Below are positions 60,315-64,000 of a DNA stretch of 64,000 nucleotides, in pieces (the stretch's first letter is position 1; each line of letters begins with the position of its first letter). The notes below the pieces were generated by a model. The model was not told where the DNA came from. It did not search any database and was given only the letters and a program-made list of their open reading frames with translations. The stretch comes from Sporosarcina ureae. Lineage in GTDB: Bacteria > Bacillota > Bacilli > Bacillales_A > Planococcaceae. A program made the position numbers and the translations under genes. Location: positions 647,501 to 711,500 of the forward strand of contig NZ_CP015348.1 in NCBI RefSeq assembly GCF_002109325.1, given 5' to 3'.

Positions 60315-60354
60315 ACCACTCTTTGAATCTAGATGATTCAAAGAGTGGTTTTTC
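60315..60354 (+). terminator. Terminator of ptsHI
   Basis: A perfect 15-bp stem, ACCACTCTTTGAATC (60315-60329) with GATTCAAAGAGTGGT (60335-60349), then TTTTTC. Confidence 0.95.
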
Positions 60355-60387
60355 ATTTCTCCAGCATCCTTTGATCAGAAAAGCATT

Positions 60388-60428
60388 ATACGATCTCGCC
60401 TCTCATTTTGTATACTTAGCCATATAAT
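60388..60428 (+). repeat. Promoter-like repeat block, copy 1
   Basis: 41 bp, identical at about 32 positions to 61005-61045. The core CTCGCCTCTC is exact, followed by TTTTGTATACTTAG; TATACT would serve as a -10. No gene begins within 150 bp downstream except the Cys-rich ORF at 60581. Confidence 0.55.
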
Positions 60429-60580
60429 TATTATGGAAAGAAAGTTTGTGGAGAATGAATTTCACTCACTATCTGTTATAAAAAATGAATCTCTAGACAT
60501 TACAACTTTCTTAGGTTGTTCCATCATCTCTCTAGCAGTAGATATTCATATACTACATAGAGCGGTGGGAGGTGAATGCT

Positions 60581-60766
60581 TTGAAAAAAGAAAATAATTG
60601 TAAATGTGGAGATCACCATTACTGTCAGAAGTGCCTCAAAATAAAATGCGATGCCAAATACTGTAGCCGTTGTAGAAAAGACTTATGTAATCCATGCTCA
60701 TATTCATACCTAAATGGAAACCTATTAATTTCCTCATTTTTCGGATGTACATATAAAAGCCAATGA
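60581..60766 (+). CDS. Cys-rich mini-protein, 61 aa
   Basis: Start TTG 60581, with GGGAGGTGA at 60567-60575. The first half has nine cysteines in tight pairs (CKCG, CQKC, CDAKYC, CSRC, CNPC), then a hydrophobic tail (LNGNLLISSFFGC). This pattern suggests metal binding (zinc knuckle or B-box-like) with a membrane-seeking end. No family recognised. No terminator follows; it sits alone between two copies of a promoter-like repeat. Confidence 0.5.
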   Translation: MKKENNCKCGDHHYCQKCLKIKCDAKYCSRCRKDLCNPCSYSYLNGNLLISSFFGCTYKSQ

Positions 60767-61069
60767 TTAAACAGATGTCTACATACAATAAATACAGCAA
60801 GTTAGACTGCTCCATAGGTCACCTCGAAATAGCATATGGATAAACAAACAAAATGGTAACCTGTTTACCTAATTTTTTCCGGGAACATATGAGAGGATCT
60901 AACTGCATACTTTGCTTTCTTCCATTTTCTTGATTACTACTACCACTATTATTTAGTACAAATAAGCGAATACTTCACTGCAGTTTATTCATCACACATA
61001 TATCATGCGAACTCGCCTCTCGTTTGGTACACTTAGAGATGTAGTAATTTTAAAAAGGGAAGTGTTTTA
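60767..61069 (+). other. Intergenic region with second promoter-like repeat
   Basis: 303 bp without a credible gene. The repeat copy 2 lies at its 3' end. The remainder is AT-rich sequence with no strong hairpin or repeat. Confidence 0.5.
61005..61045 (+). promoter_or_regulatory. Promoter-like repeat block, copy 2, before the SEC-C gene
   Basis: The block has CTCGCCTCTC then TTTGGTACACTTAG; TGGTACACT resembles an extended -10, 36 bp before the ATG of the SEC-C gene. The same block occurs at 60388-60428. No consensus -35; the conserved CTCGCCTCTC may be a protein-binding site instead. Confidence 0.5.
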
Positions 61070-62044
61070 ATGGTTGGACGTAATGATCCGTGCCCTTGTG
61101 GCAGTGGAAAGAAATATAAAAAGTGCTGTGAACGAAAAGAAGCTGTGACAGTTGAAGATTTACTGACAGATGAAATGGAGAATATACTACAGACGTTTTA
61201 TGACATTCATCCAGAGCGACCAGATGTACCGGCGTTCGTGGAATTTGCAAATACATGGAAATCTTCATTGAATAGTTATTTACCACAAGAAATGATTGAA
61301 ACGATTGCGCTTGATGAATTCTTCTTCCATCAACGGAGAGATATTTGGGACGACTATTTGGCCAAGCAGAAGAAAAAACATATTCGCCCATCGATTCTAG
61401 AATTACTTGATAGATGGTCAGAGCCGAAGGTATTTGTCGGTGAAGTAACTGCTGTCGGAGATACATATTTAACGGCTACAAGTATTCTAGGTGATGAAAC
61501 GATTGAATTGTGGAAAGAAAGCGATAAGCCTGTTCCCGTAGGTGTCCACTTCTATTGCTTCATTCTTTCCGATGGTACGTCTGAAAGTAACTATCTAGCA
61601 GTCTCAAGTTTAATCTTCTTCCCGACTGATCATTCGGAAGCGATCAAACAGTTTGCTGAAACTCTTGCGGACACGCAAAATCCTTCACTCAAAGACTCCA
61701 TCATGAAATTCTGGATTGCGCTCGGTGAAAGTGGCTATACAGGAGATGAGTTTACCGAATTTGAAGCAGGAGTTATAGAGGCGGCTGCTGAATTTTTAAA
61801 GCAACATGACCGAGAATCCCAAGCTTTGTTAGAAGTGCTTGAAGATTTCTTAGTAGATAAGCAACCAAAAGCGCGAAAGAAACTAGCAATTGCTGCGGGT
61901 GCAATCCGATATGGTTTAGACAATAAACATTTCGAACCGCTTGATATGACATTAAAAGAGATCGCAGAAGCATTCGATGTTTCTACCTCTTCGATGAGTA
62001 AATATGCGAAAGACCTAGCAGAATATGCTAGCGATGAAAATTAA
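61070..62044 (+). CDS. SEC-C-motif protein with C-terminal helix-turn-helix-like segment
   Basis: 324 residues. The N-terminal RNDPCPCGSGKKYKKCC is the SEC-C zinc motif (C-x-C-x8-C-C). A large alpha/beta middle (about 30-270) follows; the C-terminus, LKEIAEAFDVSTSSMSKYAKDL, looks like a helix-turn-helix. The SEC-C tail is shared with SecA, where it binds SecB and ribosomes, but many stand-alone SEC-C proteins have unknown roles. Transcribed towards yfkAB 21 bp later. SD AGGGAAG. Confidence 0.82.
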   Translation: MVGRNDPCPCGSGKKYKKCCERKEAVTVEDLLTDEMENILQTFYDIHPERPDVPAFVEFANTWKSSLNSYLPQEMIETIALDEFFFHQRRDIWDDYLAKQKKKHIRPSILELLDRWSEPKVFVGEVTAVGDTYLTATSILGDETIELWKESDKPVPVGVHFYCFILSDGTSESNYLAVSSLIFFPTDHSEAIKQFAETLADTQNPSLKDSIMKFWIALGESGYTGDEFTEFEAGVIEAAAEFLKQHDRESQALLEVLEDFLVDKQPKARKKLAIAAGAIRYGLDNKHFEPLDMTLKEIAEAFDVSTSSMSKYAKDLAEYASDEN

Positions 62045-62065
62045 TTGACTTAAGGAGTTACGAAC

Positions 62066-63169
62066 ATGGTACTATCACATTCCCGTTTATCAGATGCATG
62101 GGAAGCATATCAAGATGTAGATTTGCATGGTAAGCAAGTTCTATCCAGCATAGAATTCACGACGACCTATTTATGCAATATGCGTTGTGAACATTGCGCG
62201 GTTGGATATATGCTACAACCAAAAGACCCACAAGCATTACCACTCGAGTTGCTGCTACAGCGGCTGGATGAAATCCCCCATTTACGAACGATTAGCTTAA
62301 CAGGCGGCGAGCCGATGTTTTCGAAAAAATCTGTCGAGCAGTATGTCGTACCGTTATTGCAGCATGCACATGCGCGCGGAATTCAGACGCAGATGAATTC
62401 GAATCTAACTATGCCTATTGAACGTTATGAATTAATTGCACCGTATTTGAATGTCCTGCATATTTCGCATAACTGGGGTACAGTGGATGATTTCATCGAT
62501 GGTGGATTCGCCCGGATGGAACGCAAGCCACCACGTGAGCGTCGTGCCGCACAATTCGAACGAATGATTGAAAACAGCCGAGCGTTGTCTGAAATGGGTG
62601 TAATGGTGTCAGCGGAAACGATGTTGAATCGCCGAACATTACCTCATCTACAGACCATTCATGAACAAATTATCCATGAAATGAAATGTGGTCGCCATGA
62701 AATACATCCTATGTATCCTAGCGATTTCGCTTCTTCATTGGATGTACTAACTTTGGATGAAACACGTACAGCAATGTTCGATCTGCTGTCATACCGTGAT
62801 CCACAAACATGGATGCTATTTGGGACTTTACCGTTTTATAATTGTAGTAACGATGCAAGAGATCAAGAATTATTTGAGAAACTTGCAGCAAGTGAAAATG
62901 TCACTGTGCGAAATGATCCAGACGGTCGTTCTCGGTTGAATGTCAATATGTTTACCGGAGACGTGATCGTGACAGATTTCGGAGATGTTCCTCCACTAGG
63001 GAATATTCAAACCGACCAGTTGACGGATTTATATACGAAATGGCAACAACATCCCTTAGCAAAAAGCGTAAGCTGTCATTGTCCTGCAGTGCGTTGTCTT
63101 GGACCGAATTTACTCGTAAAAGATGCCTATTATCCAAATGTAGACTTTTTGAAGCGACAGCAAAGATAA
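62066..63169 (+). CDS. yfkAB: Radical SAM protein YfkAB
   Basis: 367 residues. TYLCNMRCEHCAVGY carries the CxxxCxxC [4Fe-4S] motif of radical SAM enzymes (about residues 36-46); SLTGGEPMFS binds SAM. A C-terminal Cys cluster (CHCPAVRCLGP) could hold a second Fe-S centre. The sequence strongly matches the Bacillus YfkA-YfkB protein, here one continuous gene. The reaction is unknown. AAGGAG is before the ATG; it lies 21 bp after the SEC-C gene, in a probable operon. Confidence 0.92.
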   Translation: MVLSHSRLSDAWEAYQDVDLHGKQVLSSIEFTTTYLCNMRCEHCAVGYMLQPKDPQALPLELLLQRLDEIPHLRTISLTGGEPMFSKKSVEQYVVPLLQHAHARGIQTQMNSNLTMPIERYELIAPYLNVLHISHNWGTVDDFIDGGFARMERKPPRERRAAQFERMIENSRALSEMGVMVSAETMLNRRTLPHLQTIHEQIIHEMKCGRHEIHPMYPSDFASSLDVLTLDETRTAMFDLLSYRDPQTWMLFGTLPFYNCSNDARDQELFEKLAASENVTVRNDPDGRSRLNVNMFTGDVIVTDFGDVPPLGNIQTDQLTDLYTKWQQHPLAKSVSCHCPAVRCLGPNLLVKDAYYPNVDFLKRQQR

Positions 63170-63177
63170 GGTAGATG

Positions 63178-63221
63178 AAAAAACCACGTATGGCTCATAG
63201 TTGAGTCCATACGTGGTTTTT
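63178..63221. terminator. Bidirectional terminator between yfkAB and metQ-like gene
   Basis: AAACCACGTATGG (63181-63193) pairs with CCATACGTGGTTT (63207-63219) with A- and T-runs on both sides. Confidence 0.93.
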
Positions 63222-63999
63222 ATTTTCCGAAGCCTTGGAAATGTTCATCAATAGCTTCTTGGAACGTCTCTGATGCTACTGCTTCTTTAATCGCTAAAGC
63301 AAAATCCTTCTCACGATCTTCTTCTCTGACCGCAACGATATATTGCAACTCTTCACCAAGCTCTTCATGTGCTAGTGCGTCTTCCAATTCCATTTCATTG
63401 ACCATAATATAATTGTCTGGAATGATGGCTAAATCACCACTTGCCATAGATGGTATCAGCTGTGCAATCAAGATAGGCTGGATGTTCAAGTTTTTCGGAT
63501 TACTATCAATATGTTTTTCTGTAACTGCATAAGTGGCTGCACTTGGATCCAATGAAATTAATCCCTGTTGTTCAAGGAAACGTAGGGCTCTCGCTGTGCC
63601 TAGTTCATCATTCGGAATAGTAATCCATGAACCGTTAGGAATATCATCCATCGACGTCAACGAGTTAGAATATAAGCCTAGTCCCACACTTGGAACTTCC
63701 GTCAAAGCAACTATAGGCAAGTCATATTCTTCGTTAAACTGTTGAAGATTAATTTGTTGTTGGTTGATGTTGGCAGCTATCTCTCCATCAGCCAACTCTT
63801 TATTCGGTTCAATTAAATCTACGTATGATTCCACTTCGACTTTGTACCCTTGTTCTTCAAGTGCCGGTTTTAATGCCTGATCGATGACTTTCGCATAAAT
63901 CCCTGCCGTTGTACCAATTTTTATCGTTTCATTACTGCCTGTAGGATTGCATGCGGTTAACAGCATTCCAAGGATCGTCAGCAGACCGACTAGTTTCAT
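63220..63999 (-). CDS. metQ: MetQ/NlpA-family substrate-binding lipoprotein
   Basis: 259 residues with signal peptide and lipobox LLTAC (Cys 17). The NlpA core is visible: IKIGTTAGIYAKVIDQALKP, ANINQQQINLQQFNE, IPNGSWITIPNDELGTARALRFLEQQGLI, and NYIMVNEMEL near the C-terminus. This family binds methionine or another amino acid for a MetNI-type importer, whose genes would lie beyond the window edge. The sequence diverges from typical MetQ (for instance the usual HxPYL motif reads NINQQQ), so the ligand may differ. The start ATG is one base from the window end. Confidence 0.82.
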   Translation of the reverse strand: MKLVGLLTILGMLLTACNPTGSNETIKIGTTAGIYAKVIDQALKPALEEQGYKVEVESYVDLIEPNKELADGEIAANINQQQINLQQFNEEYDLPIVALTEVPSVGLGLYSNSLTSMDDIPNGSWITIPNDELGTARALRFLEQQGLISLDPSAATYAVTEKHIDSNPKNLNIQPILIAQLIPSMASGDLAIIPDNYIMVNEMELEDALAHEELGEELQYIVAVREEDREKDFALAIKEAVASETFQEAIDEHFQGFGK

Positions 64000-64000
64000 T

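Noticed and set aside
60433-60597. Forward ORF beginning ATGGAAAGAAAG (about 54 codons)
   Set aside because: No ribosome binding site, and its end overlaps the Cys-rich gene that has a strong SD.
1-64000. tRNA, rRNA, CRISPR array, prophage or complete defence island
   Set aside because: No cloverleaf, rRNA sequence, spaced repeats, phage structural genes or known defence-gene clusters were recognised.

Overview
The window is chromosomal DNA from a low-to-moderate GC, spore-forming Bacillota. The best fit is the Planococcaceae, Sporosarcina or a close relative. Reasons: Bacillus-type gene families (YtqB, YueD, YhfC, YtxJ, YfkAB, SbcCD, PbuE), a Tlp-type small acid-soluble spore protein, AGGAGG-type ribosome binding sites, and long intergenic hairpin repeats of a kind common in these genomes. 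The genus is an inference from family content. No tRNA, rRNA, CRISPR array or prophage was seen. One IS30-type insertion sequence is present.

Layout. 1-9 kb: end of a YtqB-type methyltransferase, a benzil-reductase-like SDR, a tiny membrane protein, a DnaQ-like exonuclease with a cNMP/CBS/DUF294 protein, the DUF485-actP acetate uptake operon behind a perfect cre site, a GntR regulator and BrnQ. 9-20 kb: sbcDC, a sirtuin, an ssuBCA-type sulfonate ABC operon, and a thioesterase-MFS-cysK operon, so sulfur acquisition and cysteine synthesis lie side by side. 20-30 kb: oligoendopeptidase F, a flavin monooxygenase with its HxlR regulator divergent from a nitroreductase over twin palindromes, pdxK, a disulfide reductase, a rhodanese lipoprotein, a drug-efflux pump and the IS30 copy. 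30-45 kb: envelope genes, namely lipoproteins (one split by a frameshift at a canonical slippery heptamer), YhfC, an SLH/VanY carboxypeptidase, a diguanylate cyclase, Tlp, an O-acyltransferase, a 1.06-kb-residue anchored glycosidase-like protein, GmhB and another DHA2 pump.

45-54 kb: small accessory genes and two riboswitches. A preQ1-II-like leader precedes queT and an adenine-type purine riboswitch precedes pbuE. Also here are a DUF2829 (Tad2-like) gene, an AHL-lactonase-like/iron-alcohol-dehydrogenase operon, and paired small zinc-ribbon proteins. 54-64 kb: fruRKA diverges from ptsHI, so the general PTS proteins sit beside a fructose-specific PTS, separated by a 10-bp phased repeat array. 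Then come a Cys-rich mini-protein, a SEC-C protein, YfkAB and a MetQ-type lipoprotein.

Most of the window is ordinary chromosome. The points most worth a second look are the A AAA AAG frameshift in the 32.5-kb lipoprotein, the preQ1-II-like leader in a Bacillales-type genome, the Tad2-like gene outside a prophage, the phased repeats between fruR and ptsH, and the cysteine-less YtxJ. No complete unknown multi-gene defence system was recognised.
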